A DNA stretch of 64,000 nt from Gammaproteobacteria bacterium (GTDB lineage Bacteria > Pseudomonadota > Gammaproteobacteria > DSM-16500). The notes beneath the pieces are model-generated. The model was not told the DNA's origin. It made no database searches and was given only the letters and a program-made list of their open reading frames with translations. The DNA lies in the NCBI GenBank assembly GCA_013286495.1, contig JABDFQ010000001.1, forward strand, positions 120,994 to 184,993. Reading direction: 5' to 3'. Both the position numbers and the translations under genes were made by a program. Shown in pieces: positions 47,001 to 55,282 of this stretch; the stretch's first letter is position 1; each line of letters opens with the position of its first letter.

Positions 47001-47861
47001 GATTTCAGCCAGGTTTTTATAAAGATTGAATCCCATGGAAATAAAAGGCAATGGCGAGGTCAGCATTTGTGTCGCCTGGATATTTAATGTCGACAGGAAG
47101 GTAATCATGCCTGAATAATCGGTTTTAATCAGCTTATCCAGAACGGCAGAAAAACTTTCATGCGATAGATTATATTCATTGATCTCAACACACAGATGAT
47201 ATGTTTGCATCCATAAAGCGAGGCAAATCTCATCATTGCTGATGTGTTTTTCATTCATATTATTATTTCTGATATCATCAAATTTCTTTTTATTGAAATA
47301 AGATTGTATTTTTTCCCAGATTTTATCTGAAAAAACGTGATTACGAAAAGCCATGGCATAGGAAAGACTGGCTGAAAGTAATGTTACATAAGGTGTAATT
47401 ATTTTATTTTTGCTATGAATTTCCTTGTTGAAACTGTCCGTGATTTTGTGCAGGACATGTAACATATCCAGACGATCGATATTGTTTTGAGTAATGTCGA
47501 CAATTGCCGTTCCCGCGGCTGTAATCAGGAAATAAATAATATGTTCTGAGTAAGGCAATAATTCATGGGGAAATTTTGCGGGTTTTATGGCATGGCAAAA
47601 TGCTTGAGCGCATCCCCAGTATTGTTTTCTGATGCTGGTGTAATAGTTATCATTGAATAAATGCGGCGATTGCATCTGTATATAAGCAGATAAGGCTAAG
47701 ACCAGATTCCCCAGCATTTTTTCCATTTTTTTAGGATGTTTTTGCACGTGTGTCTGTATTTGCAAGTGTGTCGCAATCATTGTTTTAGCATCTGCTTTGC
47801 TAATAATATTGTTCACTTGCTGTCTGAGCAGCGAAAAGAGTGTATCCAGGCGAGTTTGCAT
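44055..47861 (-). CDS. Giant protein with C-terminal poly(A)-polymerase/CCA-transferase-like head domain
   Basis: The 1268-residue protein is mostly helical with no signal peptide, and its first 1000 residues have no recognised family. From about residue 1020 it follows the class II tRNA-nucleotidyltransferase/poly(A)-polymerase head. YGSKVLDLAL (1022) stands for GGAVRDLLL; ADLDFVST holds Asp1043 and Asp1045 for the metal-binding DxD; IFTIHGLF (about 1096) stands for DFTINAL; CDTSGKGLADLKQ (1114) for DPFGGLEDLK; and KFLSDPTAVLLLMKY (1139) for the EDPxRxLRAxRF helix. The RRD residues that choose the nucleotide and the arginine after GGAV are lost. It could be an active nucleotidyltransferase of altered specificity or a degenerate fold. 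The size suggests an effector. Confidence 0.7.
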   Translation of the reverse strand: MQTRLDTLFSLLRQQVNNIISKADAKTMIATHLQIQTHVQKHPKKMEKMLGNLVLALSAYIQMQSPHLFNDNYYTSIRKQYWGCAQAFCHAIKPAKFPHELLPYSEHIIYFLITAAGTAIVDITQNNIDRLDMLHVLHKITDSFNKEIHSKNKIITPYVTLLSASLSYAMAFRNHVFSDKIWEKIQSYFNKKKFDDIRNNNMNEKHISNDEICLALWMQTYHLCVEINEYNLSHESFSAVLDKLIKTDYSGMITFLSTLNIQATQMLTSPLPFISMGFNLYKNLAEIIHYFIQDAELFIKRAHVSLTENEMQLVKKYYLALESFKDEFYQLDVIKLYQEKMHGCTTFVVETEDECLALPSAEVKPHHPIDNIIGQLQVLSEQSIQAYQHEETKNAVERRCYEFVKILENMPNEEHLLQHLFLSIANYIGITLKPAHLRYYFFYNYSQCYFLKSVIQANKYPIEYYKYPEYVLYGIQTAVLFNMRCYSKNPNSIYLTSLHLAKDAIIKYIAANKDRNIFHQAALMLKATLLYLPDFINLPLEYNKDNVLAPFLDRSGLEQEKSQVIFKLSGSHNLFDQCLLYWFEIQDRIIRLKKYGLIIPISDKKAEDFLNFLESIDNKIILHQENEINHALPGKSSGFNPYIELIYTTYNLIEMTLKQLNNLIPSRSRIELMTCNDPEWIEAYDLLNTKLRILRFHDRFEMVSPVFFDSHHLKAQHDETISLLDFMNASNNAAEDKSINLLDNLHAEAKQQQDFYSKKYQERRQKLIKNNSSGAITSMPEQSDKHEMTKPEPVNLSWKKLMDLDEVLFIHSSVLLKNLQTTCHLMNERLKNNRPLTPQQLNYITQIFSLVTNKYYQIHPFYSKFLALAPAVLPTLSAEEQEGFAIGKQILDETIAAATDYQQKCEVQYAELIQKAFDDQQDFLYSLGKELAGENETDYQKIMYLGLNKYREICSRNKKLSNHGIERTMLQDLSGSIKTMQFASHIMRLVCNHQSLVIDHLPENLANVFLHLDSFSHEHCLYGSKVLDLALELDHMPSIDSADLDFVSTIDSETLLAQHFKASRNRNGLYFKNCMAGRIELSIIEKDIFTFINSQIFTIHGLFCIYKNGQAIICDTSGKGLADLKQMRLDFMNDAAKIKFLSDPTAVLLLMKYLHKKFTASDGVIALLQQFTMPTVYDKGHFNAVMHSLLSHPDHRVRKEYIDLFIDHDLLFKMFNIANDVGAEKALQQLSARYNAGMSMKHQQMFGKNDRMESLVEKDNHSLAKKMG

Positions 47862-47932
47862 ATTTAATGATTTTATTTGTCTTTATTATAAATTTCGCCG
47901 GTATTATTCACGATTGGCTTTGGCAAAGCAAT

Positions 47933-49744
47933 CTAAATACTGAATCGATTATTTTTTTTTGCTGACTTGTCATGAATGGGTAATGGATCACTTTTAGACA
48001 TATAAAAAGTGTGCGGATTCTGCGCTGTTGATGGCAAAGGTTGTGTATGAATATACATGGGTATGATCGTATCATTATTGACCGGTGATTTTTTTGCATC
48101 AAACAGTCTGAAAATCATGTCCATGGTTTTGGCTGCAAAATCGAGTGTGATGCAAAGTGCGGCGCTCATCCAGAATGCGCAGGAAATATATTGAAGACCG
48201 ACGATAGCAGCTGTGCTTAGCAGTGTAATGGAGCCGCAGGTGAGAGTGAGATCAATCACAATCGCAGTGAGAATGAGCGTTCCTATCGCTGTCCATTTAA
48301 TTATTTCCAGTATCGTATCGTATTTATTATGGCGGGCTTTTTCACGAATTTTTTCGCGTCTGGACATTTCAATCCGCAAATTGTTATATCTTCTGATGAC
48401 GACATTATTATCAAAGCGTAATGTTTTTTCTTTTTCACTCTCGTTATAAATTTGCCATTCATTGATAATTTGCACAATCGCCTCTGGATGGGAATCAATG
48501 TATTGATAAAATTCTGGCATATTCAGTAAACATTTAAGCAGTGTATTTTGTCGTTCTGTTTCTTCAAATATAAAATTATCCCGATTTTTTTCAGAAGTTA
48601 ATTTTGCATTGGCAAGAGCAGTGTACATCGCTGGCGGCGTTAATATTTTCTTCAGTAAAATATAATATTTATCATCATTAAATTTTTTATTCAGACTAAG
48701 TTTAATCCAGGCTTTAACGTAATTTCTTCTCATATCAATTTCGGTGCTACCAGGAAAATGTCGCGGATTGCCTGTAACAAAAGGCAATTTTCTGATGGAT
48801 TGTTCATCCATCGGTAATGAAAATTGATAAGCATTTTCAGAATAACCTGGAATGCTCAAGTCTGGATCCATATGATTATAACGCCTGGTAACAGACCAGC
48901 CAGATTGATTATCATCATATTTTACTGCGTAATATTTACCATTAAATTTTACCGCACCCCAATTCTGATAATGAAAATCGATTTCTTCTTCTGCAAGTGC
49001 GGCTGCTACAACTTTGCCGACTTCCATTTCTGCCATTTCATCTGGATCAAGCATTCTGTTTGCATAAAAATCAGAAAAATGAATCAGCTGGTGATATTTT
49101 TTTGTAATAATGCCATCACGTAATTGCCCTCTATAAACCGCTCTTGCTACAGGATGACGTTCGCCGAGCAACCAGCGATAAAGATAACTATAGACAACTT
49201 CAAGATCGATAATGGCTCGTCCTGAATGCATTTGCTTGTGAACGAATAATTCTCTTTTTAACTGGTTATTTGATTTTGATTTTTTTCTGACAACAGATAC
49301 TGTATTGGCGCTCGCTGGAAGTTTATTTTTCATTTGTACGGGAAATAAACGCGAGGAATCAATTGTTCTTGTCGGGATTTTTTTTGCTGCTCTATTTTTA
49401 AGATCGGCGCGACATTTTTCCCTGAATGTCACAACAGATTTATCCTGCTGAATAAAAATGTTTTTCTGACATATATAATCAAGCGTCTTCACAATTTTTC
49501 TATTGCTGGTTACCAGAATAAATGAACGCATATTTTCAGGTTTAATCTTGAGGGCACAATTGGAAAAATAGGTGCCAATATCATTTAAATTTTTATCTTT
49601 TTCAAAAGATTTTACCGTTTCCCTGTTGCAAACAAATTCCACGATAATGAAAGACTTGTTAATGGGAAGAGGAATAATATCCGTAACATATTTGGGAATA
49701 TTGCGATGGGCAGAAGTGTAGATGCACGTAATCCTGTTATGCAT
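47933..49744 (-). CDS. Large protein with a kinase-like catalytic loop and membrane helices
   Basis: No family is recognised for the whole 603 residues. Residues about 140-285 resemble the kinase-like domains of Legionella-type effectors: a lysine-rich strand region, then AEEEIDFHYQNWGAV with Asp256, His258 and Asn261 like a DxHxxN catalytic loop, and YYAVKYDDNQSG with Asp277/Asp278 in the place of DFG. Two hydrophobic segments (about 505-530 and 535-560) could anchor it in a membrane. The tail is polar. GAGGAA stands 6 bp before the ATG. It is the first gene of a run of three large genes on the minus strand; the next begins 71 bp later. Confidence 0.6.
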   Translation of the reverse strand: MHNRITCIYTSAHRNIPKYVTDIIPLPINKSFIIVEFVCNRETVKSFEKDKNLNDIGTYFSNCALKIKPENMRSFILVTSNRKIVKTLDYICQKNIFIQQDKSVVTFREKCRADLKNRAAKKIPTRTIDSSRLFPVQMKNKLPASANTVSVVRKKSKSNNQLKRELFVHKQMHSGRAIIDLEVVYSYLYRWLLGERHPVARAVYRGQLRDGIITKKYHQLIHFSDFYANRMLDPDEMAEMEVGKVVAAALAEEEIDFHYQNWGAVKFNGKYYAVKYDDNQSGWSVTRRYNHMDPDLSIPGYSENAYQFSLPMDEQSIRKLPFVTGNPRHFPGSTEIDMRRNYVKAWIKLSLNKKFNDDKYYILLKKILTPPAMYTALANAKLTSEKNRDNFIFEETERQNTLLKCLLNMPEFYQYIDSHPEAIVQIINEWQIYNESEKEKTLRFDNNVVIRRYNNLRIEMSRREKIREKARHNKYDTILEIIKWTAIGTLILTAIVIDLTLTCGSITLLSTAAIVGLQYISCAFWMSAALCITLDFAAKTMDMIFRLFDAKKSPVNNDTIIPMYIHTQPLPSTAQNPHTFYMSKSDPLPIHDKSAKKNNRFSI

Positions 49745-49823
49745 GATTCATTCCTCATTCCATGACGAATGTTTCCAGTTTAGTTTGTATTCATTATGGA
49801 ATGATTAAGGAAAGATTAAATGC

Positions 49824-50690
49824 CTAACTATGCGCTTCTTCTTTTTTCTTGCGTTTTACTTCCAGTAAATAAATCCTGCGGTTATCGCTATGTAACACCT
49901 TGAAGCGAAAGTGCTGCACCTTGATGGTTTCACCACGTTTTGGCAAATGACCAAATTGTTGCAGTACAATTCCGCCAATGGTATCAAACTCTTCATCACT
50001 GAAATGCGCACTAAAATATTCATTGAATTCATCAATCGGTGTTTGTGCTTTCACAATATAAGTATCATCTGCATGTTTTTTTATATAAATATCATCTTCT
50101 TCAAAATCATATTCATCTTCAATGTCACCAACAATTTGTTCCAGCACATCTTCAATTGTCACTAATCCTGCAACATGACCATATTCATCCAGCACAATGG
50201 CAAGATGATTGCGATTCACGCGAAATTCGCGCAATAAAATATCCAGACGCTTGCTTTGTGGTGTGAAAACGGGTGAGCGCAAGTGTTCAGCAATGATGAA
50301 GTCAGGTGCATTTTTTTTGAAAACAGATTTAAGAATATCCTTGGCAAGCAAGACACCAATAATATGTCCATCATTCGGATCAATAACAGGAAAACGCGAA
50401 TGGCCGGATTCAATTACGATCGGCAATAATTCATCGAGCGTACAATCATTATCTACCATCACCATTTTTGCCTTGGGAACCATGACTTCACGAACCTGCA
50501 TTTCTGATACTTGCAAAATGCGTTCTATCATTCCCAGCATTTCTGAACTTAATACATCGCGATCTTCAGCATCACGTAATACATCCATTAATTGTTCGCG
50601 ATTTTGTGGTTCACCACCCATCATGGATGATAATCGTTCCAGCCATGAACGCGATTTACCCGTTTTTTCATCTTCAGATTTATCAGTCAT
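49824..50690 (-). CDS. corC: CorC/HlyC-family CBS-domain protein
   Basis: The 288-residue protein has the layout of CorC: an acidic-basic N-terminus (DKSEDEKTGKSRSWLERL), a short helical part, a CBS pair (EVMVPKAKMVMVD at about 65 and VLDEYGHVAGLVTIEDVLEQIVG at about 165-190), and a CorC_HlyC domain at the end (DTIGGIVLQQFGHLPKRGE). Family members take part in magnesium/cobalt efflux. It follows ybeY after 11 bp, the usual order miaB-ybeZ-ybeY-corC. The apolipoprotein N-acyltransferase gene lnt that often follows is not here; an effector-like gene is. Confidence 0.92.
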   Translation of the reverse strand: MTDKSEDEKTGKSRSWLERLSSMMGGEPQNREQLMDVLRDAEDRDVLSSEMLGMIERILQVSEMQVREVMVPKAKMVMVDNDCTLDELLPIVIESGHSRFPVIDPNDGHIIGVLLAKDILKSVFKKNAPDFIIAEHLRSPVFTPQSKRLDILLREFRVNRNHLAIVLDEYGHVAGLVTIEDVLEQIVGDIEDEYDFEEDDIYIKKHADDTYIVKAQTPIDEFNEYFSAHFSDEEFDTIGGIVLQQFGHLPKRGETIKVQHFRFKVLHSDNRRIYLLEVKRKKKEEAHS

Positions 50691-50701
50691 GTTATATCAC
50701 T

Positions 50702-51160
50702 TCATTCATTTTCATATGGATTGTTATATCCCAGCCGTTGCATGATTTCCGTTTCCAGTCCTTCCATGATTTCTGCTTCCTTGTCAGTTTCATGATCATA
50801 TCCCAACAAGTGAAAGACACCGTGGATAATCATGTGCGCCCAGTGCGATTCACTGGATTTTTCCTGTTCGTGCGCTTCACGATTGACAACTTCAGCACAA
50901 ACAACAATATCACCGAGAATAGGTATTTCCAGTTTAACAACTTCGGGAACAGTAAATGGAAAAGATAAAACATTGGTTAAACCATTTTTTTGTCTGTAAG
51001 TTGCGTTTAGTGCACGCATTTCTTCACCATCAACAATGCGAATGGTAATTTCTGCTGCTGCAGTTTTTCGTGCCAGTGCACAGGATGCCCATTTGCGTAA
51101 TAAAGATCGCTTTGGAATAAGCGTTTTGTCCGCTGCTAGTTGAATATTGATCTGATACAT
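50702..51160 (-). CDS. ybeY: Endoribonuclease / rRNA maturation factor YbeY
   Basis: YbeY is a zinc-dependent RNase needed for 16S rRNA 3' end maturation and 70S quality control. The 152-residue length is normal. The zinc-binding motif HGVFHLLGYDHETD is present near residue 113, as are NATYRQKNGLTNVLSFPF near residue 55 and LGDIVVC. It lies 5 bp downstream of ybeZ. Confidence 0.94.
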   Translation of the reverse strand: MYQINIQLAADKTLIPKRSLLRKWASCALARKTAAAEITIRIVDGEEMRALNATYRQKNGLTNVLSFPFTVPEVVKLEIPILGDIVVCAEVVNREAHEQEKSSESHWAHMIIHGVFHLLGYDHETDKEAEIMEGLETEIMQRLGYNNPYENE

Positions 51161-51165
51161 TTCAT

Positions 51166-52146
51166 TTACTTTTGCTTATCCGCATTCCTGTTTTCATGTT
51201 TTTCGTAAGCTTCCACAATCTTTTGTACCAGAGGATGACGTACAACATCCGATACCTGAAATTGCGTAAAACTAATACCAGGAAGATTTTTCAACACTTC
51301 ACTGGCGTGCACTAATCCAGAATCACGACGGTTGGTTAAATCAATCTGGGTGACATCACCCGTAATCACTGCTTTGGAATTAAAACCAATGCGTGTTAAA
51401 AACATTTTCATTTGTTCAACGGTGGTGTTTTGTCCTTCATCCAGAATAATGAAAGAATCATTCAGCGAGCGTCCGCGCATATAAGCAAGCGGTAATAATT
51501 CGATGATATCTTTTTCTATCATCTGATTTACTTTTTCAAATCCCATCATTTCATACAGGGCATCATATAAGGGACGTAAATAAGGATGAACTTTTTGCGC
51601 AATATCACCAGGTAGAAAGCCAAGTTTTTCACCTGCTTCAACAATCGGTCTTACTAAAATCAGTCGTGATACACGTTCTGTTTCCAGCGCATGCACAGCG
51701 CATGCAACAGCAAGATAGGTTTTACCCGTACCTGCAGGACCAATACCAAAATTCATATCGTTTTGCAGGATGCTTTGCAGATAATGCACCTGGTTTTCGC
51801 CTCGCGCAGTAATCAATTCTTTCTTTAGACGAATTTCCATGTGATCTCCATGCGATGTGATAGAGGAACGTCTGCCAAGCGCTTGCAAGTGAAGATGAAC
51901 TTCTCTGGGTTCAAGAGTATGCACGGTTTCAGTCTCCCGATAGAGGTGATTGATAGTGACACAGGCTTGCTCTACAGCAGCACGATCTCCGCTCACTGAA
52001 AATGTATGACCACGCTGCTTGATGAGCACACCAAGCCGGTTTTCAATGAGTTTCAAATGTTCGTTTAATTTGCCGCAGAGAGTGAACAATCGATGATTGT
52101 CTTCAGGTGATAATGTCAGAATTTCGGAATACAGAAGTGTGTTCAA
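51166..52146 (-). CDS. ybeZ: PhoH-like ATPase YbeZ
   Basis: YbeZ is a PhoH-family ATPase that interacts with YbeY in rRNA processing. The 326-residue protein has an N-terminal KH-like part (LIKQRGHTFSVSGDRAAVEQA), Walker A GPAGTGKTYLAV near residue 140, RPIVEAGEKLGFLPGD, and Walker B FIILDEGQNTT. It has its own promoter upstream, besides possible read-through from miaB. Confidence 0.93.
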   Translation of the reverse strand: MNTLLYSEILTLSPEDNHRLFTLCGKLNEHLKLIENRLGVLIKQRGHTFSVSGDRAAVEQACVTINHLYRETETVHTLEPREVHLHLQALGRRSSITSHGDHMEIRLKKELITARGENQVHYLQSILQNDMNFGIGPAGTGKTYLAVACAVHALETERVSRLILVRPIVEAGEKLGFLPGDIAQKVHPYLRPLYDALYEMMGFEKVNQMIEKDIIELLPLAYMRGRSLNDSFIILDEGQNTTVEQMKMFLTRIGFNSKAVITGDVTQIDLTNRRDSGLVHASEVLKNLPGISFTQFQVSDVVRHPLVQKIVEAYEKHENRNADKQK

Positions 52147-52183
52147 CTTTATGTAATTTCCTCTTGGTGATGTTGTTACTTTA

Positions 52184-52214
52184 ATTATAGTCCATAGTTA
52201 TGGATATTTTGCCA
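52184..52214 (-). promoter_or_regulatory. Promoter upstream of ybeZ
   Basis: On the minus strand a consensus TATAAT lies at 52189-52184, with a weak -35 (TGGCAA) about 17-18 bp before it. The palindrome CCATA-GT-TATGG (52192-52203) lies in the spacer and may be an operator. It is in the 119-bp gap between miaB and ybeZ. Confidence 0.45.
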
Positions 52215-52265
52215 GTAAAATATTTAATATTTACATGAAGTCATGGACTTGCAAAAACCCCTATT

Positions 52266-53597
52266 TCAGACCAGCTCGCCACGCAGGGAATTTGGCAGTG
52301 CTTCGTGGATTTTTACCTGTACCATCTTACCCTTGAGATCCGGGCTGCCAATAAAATTGACTACCCGATTGTTTTCGGTACGGCCAGACATTTGTTCCTG
52401 ATGTTTGACGGCCTGCCCTGATACCAGAATATTTTGTACCGTGCCAATCATGTCTGCACTGATTTTTCGTGTGTTTAGCAAAATGCGATTTTGTAAAATG
52501 GCCAGACGTTCTTTTTTGACTTCCATCGGAACATCATCAGGATATTGTGCTGCGGGTGTTCCAGGTCTTGCGCTATAAATAAAAGTGTAGGAATTATCAA
52601 AACCAATATCATGAATTAAATTCATGGTCGCTTTGAAATCTTCATCGGTTTCGCCAGGAAAGCCAATGATAAAATCAGATGAAATGCAGATATCAGGTCG
52701 CACTTTACGTAAGCGACGAATTTTCGCCTTATATTCGAGTGCGGTATAACCACGTTTCATCGCAGCAAGAATACGATCGGAACCACTTTGTACCGGTAAA
52801 TGCAAATGATTGGCGAGCACGGGAATGTTTGCATAAGCATCAATCAGACGACTGGAAAATGCGAGTGGATGCGATGTCATGAAACGAATGCGCAAAACAT
52901 CATCCATCGCAGCAATATATTCCATCAGTGCAGCGAGGTCTGCGATTTCACCTTCATGTGTCGTGCCGCGATAATCGTTGACGTTTTGTCCCAGCAAGGT
53001 AATTTCACGCACACCTTGTTGCACGAGGCTTGCGACTTCCGCGAGCACATCATCCAGCGGACGACTAATTTCCTCACCACGTGTATAGGGAACAACACAA
53101 AAGCTGCAATATTTGCTGCAACCTTCCATGATGGTGACATAAGCGGTTGCGCCTTCTGCGCGTGGTTCTGGCAGACGATCAAATTTTTCAATTTCAGGAA
53201 AACTGATATCGATGACTGATTTTTGTTTTTTCTTGCGTTCAGCGAGCATTTCACCCAGACGATGAATCGTTTGTGGGCCAAACACAAGATCGACATAAGG
53301 TGCACGCTGCAAAATCGTTTTACCTTCCTGACTTGCGACACATCCACCCACACCAATAATCAGATCGGGATTTATTTCCTTGAGCGCACGCCATCTGCCT
53401 AATTGGGAGAAAACTTTTTCCTGGGCTTTTTCACGTACTGAACAAGTGTTAAGCAATATAACATCCGCTTCTTCAGGATGAATGGTTTTAACAAATTGAT
53501 CTGATGCCATTAATACGTCCGCCATTTTGCTGGAATCGTATTCATTCATTTGACAACCATGAGTTTCAATATAAAGTTTCGGCACGTTGATATTCAT
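52266..53597 (-). CDS. miaB: tRNA-2-methylthio-N6-dimethylallyladenosine synthase MiaB
   Basis: MiaB is a radical-SAM methylthiotransferase that modifies i6A37 of tRNAs reading UNN codons. The 443-residue protein has the N-terminal auxiliary-cluster cysteines ([29 protein letters not shown]), the radical-SAM CxxxCxxC ([16 protein letters not shown]), and a C-terminal TRAM domain ending [15 protein letters not shown]. It heads the miaB-ybeZ-ybeY-corC set and is divergent from the ferredoxin gene. Confidence 0.96.
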   Translation of the reverse strand: MNINVPKLYIETHGCQMNEYDSSKMADVLMASDQFVKTIHPEEADVILLNTCSVREKAQEKVFSQLGRWRALKEINPDLIIGVGGCVASQEGKTILQRAPYVDLVFGPQTIHRLGEMLAERKKKQKSVIDISFPEIEKFDRLPEPRAEGATAYVTIMEGCSKYCSFCVVPYTRGEEISRPLDDVLAEVASLVQQGVREITLLGQNVNDYRGTTHEGEIADLAALMEYIAAMDDVLRIRFMTSHPLAFSSRLIDAYANIPVLANHLHLPVQSGSDRILAAMKRGYTALEYKAKIRRLRKVRPDICISSDFIIGFPGETDEDFKATMNLIHDIGFDNSYTFIYSARPGTPAAQYPDDVPMEVKKERLAILQNRILLNTRKISADMIGTVQNILVSGQAVKHQEQMSGRTENNRVVNFIGSPDLKGKMVQVKIHEALPNSLRGELV

Positions 53598-53654
53598 TCA
53601 TCTAAAGCTAAAGGGAGCGTATCATAATGCAAAATACAGCTTGCGGACAATCAT

Positions 53655-54017
53655 ATGAATCCTGAATTGGAAGCCAAAATCAAAAAATTGCAGATTGAAA
53701 ATATTAAACGCCATATTTTTCTTTGTTGTGAGCAAAGCGTGCCCAAATGTTGTAGTCATGCAGAAGGACATGAATCCTGGAAATATCTCAAGGATCGCAT
53801 CAAGGAATTACAGCTCGATGAGCAGGGAATTTTCCGTACACGTGCCAATTGTTTACGCGTTTGCCAGCAAGGGCCGATCGCTGTCGTTTATCCTGATGGT
53901 GTCTGGTATCACTCTTGTACCCCAGCGGTGCTGGAAAGAATTATTCAGGAGCATTTAATTGGGGGTGTTCCTGTTGCCGAATATCTATTGCTAAATGATG
54001 AAATGGATAAACTGTGA
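53655..54017 (+). CDS. Thioredoxin-like [2Fe-2S] ferredoxin
   Basis: The 120-residue protein has the TRX-fold ferredoxin pattern: [15 protein letters not shown], then [12 protein letters not shown] with the second cysteine pair, then [14 protein letters not shown]. The four cluster ligands are most likely one from the first CC group, one from the second CC group, and the two of NCLRVC. The electron partner is unknown. Its stop overlaps the GTG start of rsmE (GTGA). Confidence 0.87.
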   Translation: MNPELEAKIKKLQIENIKRHIFLCCEQSVPKCCSHAEGHESWKYLKDRIKELQLDEQGIFRTRANCLRVCQQGPIAVVYPDGVWYHSCTPAVLERIIQEHLIGGVPVAEYLLLNDEMDKL

Positions 54018-54745
54018 CCAGGCTGTATCAGAATATTCCTCTTGCTCCTCAAACCACTATTCAGCTGGATGCGAAGGCGAGTCATCATCTGGCACGTGTG
54101 TTGCGCGCGCAAGTTGGCGATGCGCTGGTGGTTTTTAATGGAGCGGGGGGAGAATATCCCGCTGTTATCACGCATATCGATAAAAAATCTGTACAAGTGA
54201 AATTGCAGGATTTTAGTGCACGTGAGGTGGAATCGCATTTGCAGATACAGTTGGCGCAAGGCATTGCACGTGGCGAAAAAATGGACTTTATTGTGCAAAA
54301 AGCTGTCGAGCTGGGTGTCGCGCGCATAACTCCATTAGTAACGGTGCGTTGCAATGTGCGTCTTAAGGATGAACGTGCTGACAAGCGCCAGCAGCACTGG
54401 CAGGCGGTCATTACCAGTGCATGCGAGCAATCGGGGCGCAATCGGCTGCCAACGCTGGATGCGGTGACCGATTTCAGGGATTGGGTAAGTAATATACAGG
54501 CTGACTATAAATTTGTACTCTCACCGCACGTGGACAAAAAACTGGCACTGACCACCATTCCCGCTGATTCCCGCATTGTTTTGCTGATTGGGTCAGAAGG
54601 TGGCTTAAGTGATGAAGAAGTGGCTATGGCGATTGAACATGGCTTCGATCCCCTTAATCTTGGTCAACGTATCTTGCGGACGGAGACGGCGACAATTGCC
54701 GCCCTTGCCGCTTTGCAGGCGCGCTTTGGTGATTTTTGCGATTGA
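54014..54745 (+). CDS. rsmE: 16S rRNA (uracil-1498-N3)-methyltransferase RsmE
   Basis: RsmE is a SPOUT-fold enzyme that methylates U1498 of 16S rRNA. The 243-residue protein has the N-terminal PUA-like part ([20 protein letters not shown]), [20 protein letters not shown], and the knotted C-terminal SAM site ([14 protein letters not shown], then [13 protein letters not shown]). The GTG start at 54014 is coupled to the preceding ferredoxin stop. Confidence 0.95.
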   Translation: MTRLYQNIPLAPQTTIQLDAKASHHLARVLRAQVGDALVVFNGAGGEYPAVITHIDKKSVQVKLQDFSAREVESHLQIQLAQGIARGEKMDFIVQKAVELGVARITPLVTVRCNVRLKDERADKRQQHWQAVITSACEQSGRNRLPTLDAVTDFRDWVSNIQADYKFVLSPHVDKKLALTTIPADSRIVLLIGSEGGLSDEEVAMAIEHGFDPLNLGQRILRTETATIAALAALQARFGDFCD

Positions 54746-54808
54746 CATGAGGTTTGTTTCACGTAAAATGGCCGCCTTTTTGAGTGCCAGTAAAGCTTGA
54801 GGTGATCC

Positions 54809-55030
54809 ATGCCAGATGAAGTTGATTTAGCCAATGATCTTATTCTTAATGAAGTTTCCCGCGCGTTAAGCAAAATTCGTCAAAGTTCTTCCGCAGAACA
54901 AAACGGGTCAGATTATTGCCTCGAATGCGGCGATGAGATGGTCAAGGAAAGAAAAAAACTTGGATTCAAGCTTTGCGTACCTTGTGCTAGCGAAACGGAA
55001 AGAAGAAAGTCGCTATACGCGGATGATTAA
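54809..55030 (+). CDS. Small DksA/TraR-type zinc-finger protein
   Basis: The 73-residue protein has an acidic helical N-terminus and a C4 zinc finger (CLECGDEM, then KLCVPC 14 residues on), as in TraR/YbiI-like relatives of DksA that bind the RNA polymerase secondary channel. It lacks the long coiled coil of DksA. GGTGATCC precedes the ATG. A palindromic repeat follows within about 10 bp. Confidence 0.85.
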   Translation: MPDEVDLANDLILNEVSRALSKIRQSSSAEQNGSDYCLECGDEMVKERKKLGFKLCVPCASETERRKSLYADD

Positions 55031-55040
55031 AGTGTAGGCG

Positions 55041-55214
55041 CTGTCATTGCGGAGAGCTGTCATCCTGAGCGTATTGCGGAGAGCTGTCATCCTGAGCACG
55101 GCTTTTGCTTTTGTGCGAAGGATCCCGCGAAGAAAGCAAACTCACCATGAGATCCTTCGCGCAAAAGCAAGAGCCGCGCTCAGGATGACAGACACCTGCT
55201 TCAGGATGACAGCT
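55041..55214. repeat. Composite palindromic repeat, copy D (decayed left arm)
   Basis: This inverted repeat of about 174 bp lies between the zinc-finger gene and the QEGLA gene. The right core (55151-55190) is intact. The left core (55085-55124) differs from it at several positions (CACGGCTTTTGC where the others read CGCGGCTCTTGC, and TTGTGCG for TTGCGCG). The left outer arm repeats GCGGAGAGCTGTCATCCTGA twice, and the right outer arm carries the CTGCTTCAGGATGACA unit also seen at 21777-21792. Confidence 0.85.
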
Positions 55215-55282
55215 CAGCATCTGGCATGACACATTCCTTGCTCTGCGTTACTATGAATGATTCACATCACAAGGTTACGTTC

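Noticed and set aside
50209..50745. 178-codon plus-strand frame opposite corC
   Set aside because: It covers the CBS domains of corC on the other strand and shows no protein family; it is a shadow frame.
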